This document shows, piece by piece, positions 1-10,947 of a stretch of 64,000 bases of DNA (position 1 is its first letter; every line of letters starts with the position of its first letter). Position numbers and translations under genes: made by a program. The stretch lies in NCBI GenBank assembly GCA_947044405.1, contig CAMRHE010000166.1:2419501-2483500 (forward strand). The letters run 5' to 3'. Below the pieces are notes generated by a model, which saw only the letters and a program-made list of their open reading frames with translations, did no database searches and was not told the origin of the DNA. The stretch comes from Leptodactylus fallax (lineage: Eukaryota; Chordata; Amphibia; Anura; Leptodactylidae).

Positions 1-478
1 TTAGATAGAGCACATTTCACTTCAGCAAACTCCTTCTTAGTGACACAGTCCATTCCAGGCAAACCCAGTACCACATTTTCACAATGACTAGGATATGAAC
101 TCTTTATAGTCTCAAGCTCTTTCTTTAACTTAAGGTTCTCTTTTTCTGATACCTCAAGTTGCCTTTTCCAATCAGATATTTCATCCTCATAAATGAACCT
201 GATGGTTTTAATCTCATCTTGAAGCTGCTGCACCATAATATTTTCATCTTTGGCGCTTTGATGCACACCAGTATGAGACATACAGTCAGCAGGAACATAT
301 TCATAGAACAGAGGTGCTTCAGAAAAACTGAGTCACTGTCATGCAACCCATTTTCTTTACTTGCACTCCACATGCTCTGTTCCGGGTTTTGTGTCTCTCT
401 GCATTCAGACACTAATAAACCTGTGCATAACTTCTCTGCTTTTTTACAAGCTGAAATTCTCTTTTTTTTTCCCATGGT
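1..478 (-). pseudogene. 5' part of a retrovirus-like gag, cut by the window edge
   Basis: On the minus strand a frame opens at the ATG at 475 (residues begin MGKKKRISACKK) and runs about 50 codons. After a short A/T homopolymer at 323-327 the plausible coding frame moves to another register, which stays open to base 1. The second part is highly charged and heptad-like (motifs QLQDEIKTI, ISDWKRQLEVSEKENLKLKK), as expected for a coiled coil. The position just downstream of an LTR and primer-site candidate is the main reason to call it gag. The endogenous retrovirus at 30993-42269 also has a coiled-coil N-terminal Gag half, so the two may be distantly related. No zinc knuckle is visible because the frame leaves the window. 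The frameshift may be real decay or a homopolymer error. Confidence 0.55.
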
Positions 479-879
479 TTACTAACAAGATTGCACAATA
501 TTCCACAGCAACCTTGGGTTCAACCGGCAGCAACTTTTTTTGCTATCTTCTGCAGTCACATGTATTCAAACAGTTAATTTATGTGGCACTACAACAATCA
601 GCATTTTCTTCTGTCTTCCACAGAAAATACAAACATGGCACCATAGCCTTTTACATAGACTGTTTGCAATATCCAGCTTCTACACACATTGCTTACTTTC
701 TTGCCATCAGCAAGCACTTTACAGACTTTTGCACACAATTTGCTATGTTGCAATTCCACTCACCCCTTCCTGGGTTTCTCCGTTGAAATCACAGATTTCT
801 TCCAGCTGTAGGCCACAATGCACACTTAGCAGTACTGCAGTCACCAACCACTTGTCTTCCAGGACTTGCGTGGATCTCT
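479..879 (-). other. Untranslated leader between primer site and gag of the left-edge element
   Basis: About 400 bases lie between the primer-site candidate and the gag start. No long frame fits the element's direction and no other repeat is recognised. The length is ordinary for a retroviral leader, which normally carries packaging and splice-donor signals. I cannot point to a definite one here. Confidence 0.4.
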
Positions 880-902
880 TTATACCCGAATCCGTAGCAC
901 CA
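880..902 (-). promoter_or_regulatory. Candidate primer binding site of the left-edge LTR element
   Basis: Reading on the minus strand, the LTR ends in ACA, two bases (TA) follow, then TGGTGCTACGGATTCGGG. TGG immediately after an LTR is the expected complement of a tRNA CCA end. I cannot assign the tRNA. Confidence 0.5.
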
Positions 903-904
903 TA

Positions 905-1344
905 TGTGACAATTTGGGGAAGATTAGTCTCAAATGGCGGCAGACTCCTGGTCCCGACAGCAGTGGTTCGTGGCACTGGGCGCCGGAGAGACAGCATTCA
1001 GACGGTGCCAATCCAAAACAAAATGGCTTTTTATTCAGCTTAAGTGCAACATAACAAAACAAAAAACAGCCTGGGCCACAGTTAGGGCACTAACTGACTC
1101 CTTGTCCCCTATCTAGCCTGACTAATGCTCAGCTCAAGCAAAAGTCCCCCGTGGACCTCAGCCCTCCTGGGACAGACCGCCTCTCTGTCCTTGGCTGGTT
1201 CCACGATTTCCTGCTTCCTGCAGGTTACTCCAGCCTTTTGGCGTTACGTCCCCACCCAAAGGTGTGGCTGAGGGCCTTTTCAGGGCTGACCTTGGGTCAC
1301 TCCCTAGCACCCTCTAGGTTCATACTCTCACAATATATATTACA
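905..1344 (-). repeat. 5' LTR of the left-edge retrovirus-like element
   Basis: Read on the minus strand this roughly 440-bp block starts TGTAATATATATTG and ends AATTGTCACA, so it has the TGT...ACA ends of an LTR. A polyadenylation signal AATAAA lies on the minus strand at 1030-1035, about two thirds of the way through. The block is followed at once by a tRNA-like primer site and then gag. The partner LTR is outside the window, so the boundaries rest on terminal motifs alone and the right edge is approximate. Confidence 0.6.
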
Positions 1345-1498
1345 TAACCTTTTTCTATGAGATCCAGAACCCACTTGTCTGTGGAGATGTTGCAGGAAAA
1401 AAAATTTATAAACAACCTCCAACTTGACAACTTCTTCTAATGTCAAAAATCCGGTTTGCCAATACTAACATCTTGTTTTTTCTTCAATTCTCTTCCAT
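1345..1498. other. Short spacer without recognised feature
   Basis: AT-rich sequence between the LTR and the DIRS relic. I see no gene or repeat in it. Confidence 0.4.
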
Positions 1499-2030
1499 TT
1501 AGGTAGTGGATCTAAATTTTTGATTGGGTCTACCACAATCAATTTGTTTATTTACTCTCTTCAGGAACAATTTGTATCTGCTCTGATAACGCAAGCAAGG
1601 CTTAAAGCTTCCATTGGTCTGAGGAAAGACCAGGACTCTTGCCTTCTTATTAACTTCCAAAAGCTGATCCAACTTCTCCCCAAAAAGTCTTCCAGGTTCA
1701 AAGGGTATAGAACACGTATATAGAACAAGCATATTTTGATATAGCTTCTTTAATGTAGCTTCTTCTGTCCAAGGTTTTAGCCATATGGCTCGTCTTGCTG
1801 CATTGGTAACTGCTAGATTATTTGTAGCTATTTTTAAAGTATCTAAGGGAAAGTCAGAAGAAAAGTCTGCAGCAAGTTTAAGTGAATAAAGTTGCTCCAT
1901 TAGTACTTCTCTTGGAACGCCATCTTGAATGTCTCTTCCTGACTGGCTTAACCATAATCTCAGAGACCTGGACACAGGAACAGCTGCCATTGCAGCTTTA
2001 GATAAAGCTGCTAAGGATACATATACTTTC
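1499..2030 (-). pseudogene. DIRS-type retroelement ORF1 (gag-like), C-terminal part
   Basis: The minus-strand frame carries KAAMAAVPVSRSLRLWLSQ followed by a helical region and a basic tail (KPCLRYQSRYKLFLKR). A run of this kind after a KDP-type segment is typical of the ORF1/Gag-like protein of DIRS1-like tyrosine-recombinase retrotransposons, which are abundant in amphibians. The upstream half of the same protein is at 2527-2856, and the two are separated exactly by the TTAA MITE at 2031-2526. No reverse transcriptase or tyrosine recombinase follows to the left, where an unrelated LTR element begins, so this is a fragment. The assignment rests on recalled family resemblance, not a search. 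Confidence 0.6.
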
Positions 2031-2526
2031 TTAAAGAGGACCTTTCACGTCCTCATGCACATGCGGTTTTATATAATGCGCACTGTCGGCTTTCCAGTTA
2101 TGTGCCCCAGGGCTGGAGATATTGGTGCCGTTAGTTTAATATCTCCCCACTGTCAGAAGGGTGTTCCTGACAGTATAGCTGGGCTGTGAGGACCGCCCCC
2201 CTGGCAGTACTCGTCCATAGCCCTGTACTATCAGAGGGGTATGTTCCTTATCTGTCAGTGATGACGCTGAGCTGTGAGGAACGTCCCCCCAGTACAGAGC
2301 TATGGACGAGTACTGTCAGGGGGGGGCATTCCTTAAGCCCAGCTTGACTGTTAGGAACACCCTTCTGACAGTGGGCAGAGATCGGTGCTGAAACTAATAG
2401 CACAGATGACTCCAGCCTCGGAGCACATAACGTTAAAGCTGACAGTGCACTGAATTCAGCGCACTGTCAGCTTTCTAGAGGTATATAAAACTGCATGTGC
2501 ATGAGGACGTGAAGGGTCCTCTTTAA
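2031..2526. mobile_element. Palindromic MITE with TTAA ends inside the DIRS ORF1
   Basis: Both ends read TTAAAGAGGACC(C)TTCACG in inverted orientation, followed by matching subterminal sequence (CTCATGCACATGC and its inverse). The element is 496 bp, has no coding capacity, and is flanked by TTAA at each end, a target typical of piggyBac-like elements. The same family forms the outer shell at 27864-48838. Its insertion splits the DIRS reading frame at 1499-2030 and 2527-2856, so it is younger than that relic. Confidence 0.8.
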
Positions 2527-3060
2527 GAAAAATCTCAGCTCTGCGATTGGATCTTTAAGAAGATATGAATCATCTGCAGGTAAAAAGTATTTTCTAGAGA
2601 GGTTTGCAACTGCTGGATCTACTCTGGCTGGCTCTTCCCAGGCTTCACATTCCCCAGGATCTAATTTGTACACGGTTTTAAACCTGGAACCAAGCTCACA
2701 TTTTCTAGCAGGAAATTTCCATTCCATCTCCTTAATGGATTTCAAGACCGGATGCCCCGGAAGGACTGTAGCCTTTCTTTTGGGAAAATAAAACAAGCTT
2801 TCCCTGTCCAGAGAGGATGGACAGCTTATCCTGTTTCCATAATTTTTTTTAAACATTTTTAATTAACTTAACAGAATTTTCTTTTTTGAACAATTAACTA
2901 ACTTCAGAAATCGCCATGTCTGAATCTGATTCTGATATCTGAAGTTCTCCCTTAGGGAAGTTAGAGGAATAAAACAATTCAGCAAAATACTGCTTGAATT
3001 TTTTGGACCACTGGACATCTGCAATATATAGAAAGAGGACTCTCTTAGTACACCATACAG
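2527..3060 (-). pseudogene. DIRS-type retroelement ORF1 (gag-like), N-terminal part
   Basis: The minus frame ending at the MITE boundary (2527-2856) contains EMEWKFPARK, then WEEPARVDPAVANLSRKYFL and DDSYLLKDPIAE. The order W-E-x-P, VDxAVAxLSRK and LKDP matches the central part of DIRS ORF1 proteins as I know them. Another minus-strand segment at about 2890-3050, in a different frame, has an acidic stretch (ISESDSDMAISEVS) of the kind that often precedes this domain. At least one frame change and a stop lie between them. The right-hand limit is uncertain. Confidence 0.6.
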
Positions 3061-4029
3061 AAGGAGACATAGAGCAGGAAAGCCCCGAGATGGCATTTTA
3101 CCTTTAGATGTCTGAGGGTCCGGCTTGCCAGGCACAGCATGCTGGCTCTCAGTCATCAGCAAGTCTAAATGAGCAATCCCAGCCCGGGGGCTCCGCCCCC
3201 ACAGTGATGCGACCTGCATCATCAGCGAGATCTTTAGCTACAACAGGTACTCTTCCAGCATCTCACAGAGCTTGCTCCTGCTTCCTGCTGCTCCTGCATC
3301 TTGAGTCATGCACACTAAGCGCTAGAAAACTCTGATCTGGCAGTCCTGAGCTGGAATGGATTTGTACCCACAGCATCTTCTTCTTCCAACAGCTAGATAG
3401 CCCATTCTAGTCTTACAGCAGCTCACACTGATTCAAAGGAGCCTCCTGGTGCGTAACTGCTATCTGAGAACCTCAGACCTACCCTGGGAATATCTTGATA
3501 AGAAAACAAAAAAGCCTGTATTAAAGAAAAAAAAAACGCTGTGGGCCACTTTAGGTAAAAGCGAGGACAAATAAAAACAAAAGGAAAATAGTGAAAATGG
3601 CTGGTTCTTATACCATCAATTATGCTAATTAACGGTTTCATTGCTACCTAGGTGGGCTGGTCCTAAAAGGAATTGAAGGCGGGGCTACAGAACCATCTGT
3701 GCTGCCGCAGTACGAATAAGAAGTATATAAACAATTCACTATGTAGTGTTTAACCCTTTAGTGAATAGCCTGTTTTAGACTTTGATGACCAAACCTTTTT
3801 TTGTGTTTTTCCATTGTAACACACCAAATCCTATAGCTTTTTTAAAAATTTTTCAATCAATATAACTGTATGAGTGTGTGTTTTTAGCATGACAAGTGGT
3901 AGTGTTTAATGAAAGGAATAGAAAAAAACTTAAATTTTGCAATTGCCTTTTTATGCTGTTTTATGCTGTATGGTGTTTTCACAGCTCATGTCAACTCACC
4001 TGGGATTCCCAGGAGTCTCCTGGTTTTCA

Positions 4030-4030
<1 letters not shown>
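3061..4030. other. No recognised gene; possibly more decayed DIRS sequence
   Basis: Short frames only. The first 300 bases may be the decayed start of the DIRS element because they adjoin ORF1 in the right direction, but no motif proves it. The remainder is AT-rich unique-looking sequence. Confidence 0.4.

Positions 4031-4066
<36 letters not shown>
4031..4066. repeat. (TA)n microsatellite
   Basis: About 18 TA units abut the terminal repeat of the Tc1 relic. Tc1 elements insert at TA, so this is a natural target site. Confidence 0.9.
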
Positions 4067-4072
<6 letters not shown>

Positions 4073-4076
<4 letters not shown>

Positions 4077-5050
4077 GTGGGGGGAAAAGTATTTAGTCAG
4101 CCACCAATTGTGCAAGTTCTCCCACTTAAAAAGATGAGAGAGGCCTGTAATTGACATCATAGGTAGACCTCAACTATGAGAGACAAAATGAGAAAACAAA
4201 TCCAGAAAATCACATTGTCTGATTTTTAAATAATTTAATTGCAAATTATGGTGGAAAATAAGTATTTGGTCAATAACAACAAAAGTTCATCTCAATACTT
4301 TTATATATCCTTTGTTGGCAATGACAGAGGTCAAACGTTTTCTGTAAGTCAAAATCTCACAATACATAGCCCCATTCATTCTTTCATGTACACGGATCAG
4401 TCGTCCTGGTCCCTTTGCAGAGTAACAGCCCCAAAGCATGATGTTGCCACCCCCATGCTTCACAGTAGGTATGGTGTTCTTTGGATGCAACTCAGCATTC
4501 ACTCTCCTCCAAACACGACGAGTTGTGTTTCTACCAAACAGTTCTACTTTGGTTTCATCTGACCATATGACATTCTCCCAATACTCTTCTGGAACATCCA
4601 AATGCTCTCTAGCAAACTTCAGACGGGCCCGGATATGTACTGGCTTAAGCAGGGGGACGTCTGGCACTTCAGGATCTGAGTCCCTGGCAGTGTAGTGTCT
4701 TACTGACGGTAGCCTTTGCTACGTTAGTCCCAGCTTTCTGCAGGTCATTCACTAGGTCCCCCCGTGTGGTTCTGGGATTTTTGCTCACCGTTCTTGTGAT
4801 CATTTTGACCCCACAGGGTGAGATCTTGCATGGAGCCCCTGTTCGAGGGAGATTATCAGTGGTCTTGTATGTCTTCCATTTTCTAATTATTGCTCCCACA
4901 GTTGATTTCTTCACACCAAGCTGCTTGCCTATTGCAGATTCAGTCTTCCCAGCCTGATGCAGGTCTACAATTTTGTTTCTGGTGTCCTTCCACAGCTCTT
5001 TGGTCTTCACCATAGTGGAGTTTGGAGTGTGACTGTTTGATAACAATTAG
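4073..5050 (-). mobile_element. Deleted Tc1-family DNA transposon
   Basis: The left end carries the familiar Tc1 terminal sequence (CACAGTGG, then AAAAGTATTTAGTCAGCC, then GGTGGAAAATAAGTATTTGG) next to a TA tract. The body is the reverse complement of a Tc1 transposase gene. Compared with the family as I know it, several hundred bases are missing after about 4340, where a TIR-proximal segment jumps to mid-transposase sequence. The right terminal repeat is missing beyond about 5050. The copy is therefore immobile. Confidence 0.85.
4287..5013 (-). pseudogene. Tc1 transposase remnant
   Basis: The minus frame starts at the ATG at 5013 ([20 protein letters not shown]) and shows the two helix-turn-helix regions ([40 protein letters not shown]). 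After a frame change near 4670-4690 it continues with the start of the catalytic domain ([13 protein letters not shown], the first catalytic Asp, and [10 protein letters not shown]). The next residues belong to the protein's extreme end, so the segment with the second Asp and the Glu of the DDE triad is deleted. It cannot encode an active enzyme. Confidence 0.85.
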
Positions 5051-6070
5051 GGGATGAAAAAAACTGAAAAACTCAATGAAAAATACTGCTATGTGGGGCC
5101 TTAGCCTAAAGGGTTTTCCAGAATTAGGTCAAAATACATCACAAATAATCTCACAGTAGGACAATTACTCATATTAAAATAGACTTCACTGTAGGAGTAA
5201 TCTCATTAGAACATAACTTTTACTTAAATATTAATTTAAAATAGGAAGCTCCAAAATAATAATTCACATTGACCTGCGCCCACTATACACAAACACATTC
5301 ACTAAATGTAAGGGCTTTGTTGTGTATCTAATTGATAATTACATCGATTCGAAGTCAAAATACATCACAGCATCCCCAGATTCCAGTGGGCAGAGATAGA
5401 AGGAGATGGCTAAAAATCTCATGATAAAGTATATTATCTATTTTTAAATAATAGTTATGATTTCATAATTAGCTGTCATGTGTTTTGAGAACTACGTGAT
5501 TCTAACTAAGCCATAGCCATCTACAATAAAAGCAGGTGGCATCAATTATGTGATTCATTAACATTCTTTCTCAGGATGAACAATATGATTTAGACATAAT
5601 GATGTGTTTTCATTGCTGAAAATGATACTAAATACCAAATATTTCAAGCTAAATTTACATTAGAATAATTAGAAGTAGTATTGCAATATATTAAACAGGG
5701 ATATAACTAAAGGCCCCCACAGGCCCTGGTATAAAAGCTTAGCTAGAGCCCCCTGTACACACAAGTTTCCTATTAATCCCTTCCCTTGTGGGTGACCCCC
5801 CATAGTATTAATTTCCCCTTTTATGCCACAGCCTTCACCACAGAATTCCTTCTTGACTATATGCTTCTGACCAACTGCTATTTTTACCAAGGTAAATTTT
5901 CTCCTTTATGACAGTAGAAGGCTTTGTATCTTAAATCTTCTCACTCCAGTGCACCAGTATGTGAAGCAACAGGCGTCAGGGATTCTGGGGCAGTGGATTG
6001 GACAACTTCTATGAACTGGCCAAGTCTGTTGTGTCTACTGTCTAGTCCAGCATTTAATGTACTGTAATGT
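5051..6070. other. No recognised feature
   Basis: AT-rich sequence with one 73-codon minus-strand frame (5669-5890) that matches nothing I know. I see no terminal repeats or motifs. Confidence 0.4.
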
Positions 6071-6078
6071 CAGAGTGG

Positions 6079-6688
6079 CAGGGGCGTAAATACCAGGGTA
6101 GCAGCGGTATCAGCTGCCACAAGGCCTGGGACATTAGGGGGCCCGGAGCCCTGTGGCAGCCACTACTGCGAACCCCACAAACACTGCTATCATTATAGTC
6201 TGGGGTCTTTTCAGATCCCGGAGTATAATGATCAGAGGCCCAGGGGAGGTGAGGGAACATAAAAAAACGTTACTTACTTCTCCTGTGCTCCAGCAGGCTT
6301 TGAGCCTGTTTGGTGACATCCCAGACGGCAGCCAACATCATTCTGTGTCGCACCGGAGCCAGGAAGAGGCATAATACTGCGTGCAGGGGCCACTATGCTG
6401 CATAATACTGTGTGCAGAGGCCACTATGGGGCATAATATTGTGTGAATGGGCCACTAAGGGGCATAATACTGTGTGCAGTGGCCACTATGGGGCATAATA
6501 CTGTGTGTAGGGGCCACTATGGTGCATAATAGTGTGTGTAGTGGCCACTATGGCGCATAATAGTGTGTGTAGGGGCCACTATGGCGCATAATAGTGTGTG
6601 TGCAGGGAGGGTTGAAGGGGGGCATTCGGGGAGGGGGCCCATGTCAAATGTTCGCCTTGGGGCCCAGCCATTCCTAGTTACGCCACTG
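6079..6688. mobile_element. Non-autonomous hAT element, TIR type CAGKGGCGTAA
   Basis: The left end reads CAGGGGCGTAAATACC and the right end, reversed, CAGTGGCGTAACTAGG, a typical hAT terminal repeat. Both sides carry the identical 8-bp duplication CAGAGTGG (6071-6078 and 6689-6696), the hAT target-site length. The 610-bp body has no transposase. It holds a palindromic module around 6185-6232 and an array of roughly 31-bp units (6365-6600), both related to material in other hAT elements of this window. Confidence 0.9.
6365..6600 (+). repeat. Minisatellite, about 31-bp unit, inside a hAT element
   Basis: About seven imperfect copies of a unit reading roughly GGGGCATAATACTGTGTGCA followed by GGGGCCACTAT. 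Related arrays occur at 10723-10870, 28413-28595 (reverse orientation) and 55380-55915. Confidence 0.9.
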
Positions 6689-6696
6689 CAGAGTGG

Positions 6697-8539
6697 GTAT
6701 TCAGTGTCACAGATAGAATTGTCACACCGACAGAAACAAAGTAGTTCACCAAAAGCATGGAAAATCTTACTATTGTGATAATAAATCAGCCATGGATCGA
6801 GAAAGATATTGGATACAGATATTTTACATACCTTTGGCTGATGTAATTGAATAGATCTGCTATTGCTGTCTGTGTGCAGCAACTACAAACGATTATGGGT
6901 GCTCCAACAAACGTCTCCATGGACTAGGCACGTTAAACAGTTCATTCTTACCCTGATTTCTTTTTTTTTTTTTTTTGCCTTTTAAATAGGAAATCGAAGT
7001 TTTAATATATATTTATTTCTTTATTTTTAATATTCTTAAAAACATTGGGGTGAAGTGATTAATCCTATGCCTTCTGATCTGTGCAGTGTCCAGGTGTTGT
7101 ACCCTCACAGATCTCATGCTGATGACCTATCCTGTAGATGCCCATACAGTTGATTACAAGGTCAAATTATAATGGGGGCAAATGAGCAGATAAAAACTAC
7201 GGTTGGGTGCATGAGGCCTTAGGCAACACATTTTGCCCTTATAATTCCCCCTATGTGTGGTGTACTGTAGCTGTCTGCTCTGCATTTGGTCAAGGTAACC
7301 TATTGATGTGCTGGTCAAGTACAGTAGGTGAAAGGGCTCTGTCAATTCTTTGATCAACACATGAGTAAGGTACGTGGCTAAATGCAGAACCTCATATCAG
7401 CAGCCCATAGAAAGCTCTTTGCTCAGTGAATTATTGGACTGCTCATGCTGCTTAGTGGTAACAGTATTGAAGTCTGTGCTCTCTCCCAACTGAGACTGCT
7501 AGTTAAAAAGAAAAAAAGCAGCAAAGTGGTACCCCCTGTATCCTGCCACCCTAAGCACTGCCCCATGGAGACTTTGTAAATATGGTTCTGATTGTTGCAT
7601 GGTAAAATAGTAATAGTTAACCTCATTAAGTGATGTTAAGAATATTAAAAGTGATGAAATGTTACTGGTTTTACTTTTGCTAGAATTGAAATTTACTGCT
7701 GTTGAAGCAACAGTATCAGTTTTTTTCACCTTTATAGTAAAAACGCTAATGTCATGACTGATATATTCCATTGTGTATAACTATGGCACTAGCACTCTAT
7801 ATTAAACGTGTAGTGTATTTTTTAGTGCAAGTAACTTTATTTGCACATTACAGTAACTGAGAAAGAAAAATAGGTCAAAAATAATTTCCATTTAACAATA
7901 TTCACAAATTGTTGTGTAAGTCAGTGAATTTAAATCATAGAGCCCTGTACTGCTATATTATTGCAAAATGTGTGAGCAGTGGCAACCTTATGTTATCATG
8001 GAAGGGTATTGAAATGCCCTTCACTGAATAAACCTGATGATTTATTTTATATTTCCAGTGTTTGTAAATGATATAAATTACGCATTTATCTTCCTCTCCT
8101 AACACAACCTGTTTTTCCTCCCAAAGCCATACCTCACAATAATAAATTTATAGAAGTATGTTGGAGGAAATACCGCCACCAAAAGGGTCAAATGCATTAT
8201 CACTCATACTGTATGTATTACTCATTTTATTACTCATTCAAGGACTGCAGGTGCACAATATAATGTTATTTACTTAAAGTGACATGAAATCAGCAGGGAT
8301 GTATTTAGTGATTTCCATTTAGAATATGGTATAAACGTTTTTTGTTATTATTACACTTGCAGAAACAAAAGGTCACGCATTTAGAAAAAAAAACTACTGT
8401 AGAATAATGCAAAATTAGTAATATTGTCTAAGAACATATTTTCAGTAAAATGCCACATACAGTAACATTCCATTATTCTACCACCTAGAACCACTAGGAT
8501 GAAAAGGTTGGGATGAAAAACTCCTCAATAATAGATATA
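6697..8539. other. No recognised gene
   Basis: AT-rich sequence with a T tract at 6960-6977 and only short frames. I see no element ends. Confidence 0.4.
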
Positions 8540-8792
8540 CAGTTAGGTCCATAAATATTTGGACAGAGACAACATTTTTCTAATTTTGGTTCTGTACATT
8601 TCCACAATGAATTTTGAACAAAACAATTCAGATGCAGTTGAAGTTCAGACTTTCAGCTTTAATTCAGTGGATTGAACAAAATAATTGCATAAAAATGTGA
8701 GGAACTAAAGCATTTATTACACACAATCCCTTCATTTCAGGGGCTCAAAAGTAATTGGACAAATTAAATAATTGTAAATAAAATGTTAATAT

Positions 8793-9820
8793 CTAATACT
8801 TGGTTGAAAACCCTTTGTTGTCAATCACTGCCTGAAGTCTTGAACTCATGGACATAAGCAGACGCCGCTGTGTTTCCTCCTTTTTAATGCTCTGTCAGGC
8901 CTTTACTGCAGCGGTTTTCAGTTGTTGTTTGTTTGTGGGCCTTTCTGTCTGAAGTTTAGTCTTTAACAAGTGAAATGCAGGCTCAATTGGGTTGAGATCA
9001 GGTGACTGACTTGGCCATTCAAGAATATTCCACTTCTTTGCTTTAATAAACTCCTGGATTGCTTTGGCTTTATGTTTTGGGTCATTGTCCATTTGTATTA
9101 TGAAACGCTGACCAATCAGTTTTGCTGGATTTGAGCACACAGTATGTCTCTGAATACCTCAGAATTCATTCGGCTGCTTCTGTCCTGTGTCACCTCATCA
9201 ATAAACACTAGTGACCCAGTGCCACTGGCAACCATGCCTGTCCAAGCCATCACACTGCCTCAGCCGTGTTTTACAGATGATGTGGTATGCTTTGGATCAT
9301 GAGCTGTACCACGCCTTGACCATACTTTTTTCTTTCCATAATTCTGGTAGAGGTTGATCTTGGTTTCATCTGCCCAAATAATGTTCTTCCAGAACTGTGC
9401 TGGCTTTTTTAGATGTTTTTTTTAGCAAAGTCCAATCTAGCCTTCTTATTCTTGAGGCTTATGAGTGGCTTGCACCATGCAGTGAACCCTTTGTATTTAC
9501 TTTAATGCAGTCTTCTCTTTATGGTAGATTTGGATATTGATACGCCTACATCCTGGAGAGTGTTGTTCGCTTGGTTGGTTGTTGGGAAGGTGTTTCTTTT
9601 CACCATGGAAATTATTCTGCGATCATCCACCACTGTTGTCTTCCGTGGGCGTCCAGGTCTTTTTGCATTGATGAGTTCACCAGTGCTTTCTTTCTCAGGA
9701 TGTACCAAACTGTAGATTTTGCCACTCCTAATATTGTAGCAATTTCTCAGATGTTTTTTTCTGTTTTCGCAGCTTAAGAAAGGCCTGTTTCACCTGCATG
9801 GAGAGCTCCTTTGACATCAT
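8793..9820 (-). pseudogene. Tc1-like transposase, frameshifted
   Basis: Start codon candidates are tandem ATGs at 9815-9820 (MMSKELSMQVKQAFL). Further on the minus strand come a DNA-binding segment with a basic GRPRKTT box, the helix-turn-helix tail (ISKSTIKRRLH), and the catalytic stretch MDNDPKHKAKAIQEFI with WPSQSPDLNPIE, which gives the second Asp and the Glu of the DDE triad. Similarity ends with SRLQAVIDNKGFSTKY and a TAG at 8793-8795. The domains are spread over different frames, so several indels or stops interrupt the gene. Confidence 0.85.
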
Positions 9821-9833
9821 GTTTTCTTTACAG

Positions 9834-10947
9834 CAGGGGTCTCAAACTCGCGGCCCGCGGGCCAACTGCGGCCCTCGGGACAATAGTTTGCGGCCCCCAC
9901 CTCAATATCAAAGTTTAATGTTAGTGTGGCCCGAGTTTGATACGAATGGCACCAGGAGCGCACTGTCTGGGGGTGGCATTTTTTACTATCTAATGTAAAC
10001 CAGCCCAGGACAGGCCGCTTTAAAAAAAACAACACTGAACGGGGCCTGTCCTGGGCTGGCTTACGAGACGTCCGCATCACAGCGCAGGCAGCAATATAAT
10101 GACGTCATCGCGCCTCCTACGCTGAGACATAGACGTCTCGGACAAGAGGAGGAGGCGGCGTCTGCATCAAGGCATCGCAGGTAGGTGAGGATAAGTTTTT
10201 TTTATTTATATAAATAGGCCATTACCTGCTGGAGTATCCCCGGCAGGTCACGGCCTATTTATTTCCCTACCTGGCGTCTGCTCGTGGCCACCCCCACTTC
10301 CCCTTCTGCTATGGGACGCAGAAAGGGAAGTGGATGCCGCTGTGAGCAGCCGCAGGCATCGGTAAGTGAGGCCGCGGGCCTCAAATACTACTATTATTAT
10401 ACTCCGAGGCCTTTTTAGACCCCGGAGTATAATAATCGGAGACCCAGGGGAGGTGAAGGAACATAAAAACCAATGTTACTCACCTCTCCTGCGATCCGCT
10501 GTCACTCGGAGCAGGCTTCGGCGCTCTGGTGACGTCATCAGGTCGCGTCGCCGGTCTCATCACGTGACTTAATTAGACAGGGCCGAAAGCTGCTGGGAGT
10601 GCTTCGGTTTCCAGTATAGGTAAGTAACACTGGTTTTTATGTTTGTCACCTCCCCTGGGTCTCCGATCATTATACTCTGGATTCTGAAAAGAACCCAGAG
10701 TATAATAATAGTTCTTGGGTGGGCAACTATGGGGCAAAATACCGTGTGCAGGGGCCACAATGGAGCATAATACAAGTGCAGGGGCCACTAGGGAGCATAA
10801 TACAAGTGCAGGGGCCACTATGGAGCATAATACCGTGTGCAGGGGACAATATGGAGCATATTACCGGTGTGGAAAACCTGATGCGGCCCAGCCTCACCCA
10901 GACTCTACCTCCAGCGACCCCCGGGTAAATTGAGTTTGAGACCCCTG
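9834..10947. mobile_element. Non-autonomous hAT element, TIR type CAGGGGTCTCAAACT
   Basis: The ends CAGGGGTCTCAAACT and AGTTTGAGACCCCTG are perfect inverted repeats, and the flanks carry the exact 8-bp duplication CTTTACAG (9826-9833 and 10948-10955). The first 40 bases contain the GC-rich CGGCCCGCGGGCC motif seen again in the element at 54517. No transposase frame is present. Inside are a palindrome (10389-10440), its inverted partner around 10620-10715, and a minisatellite. It landed a few bases upstream of the Tc1 transposase start codons. Confidence 0.95.
10723..10870 (+). repeat. Minisatellite, about 31-bp unit, inside a hAT element
   Basis: About five units of the form GTGCAGGGGCCACTATGGAG plus CATAATACC. 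It has the same orientation and consensus as the arrays at 6365 and 55380. Confidence 0.9.

Noticed and set aside
159..786. Plus-strand frames in the first 800 bases as genes
   Set aside because: They lie opposite the minus-strand gag and leader of an LTR element and show no domain.
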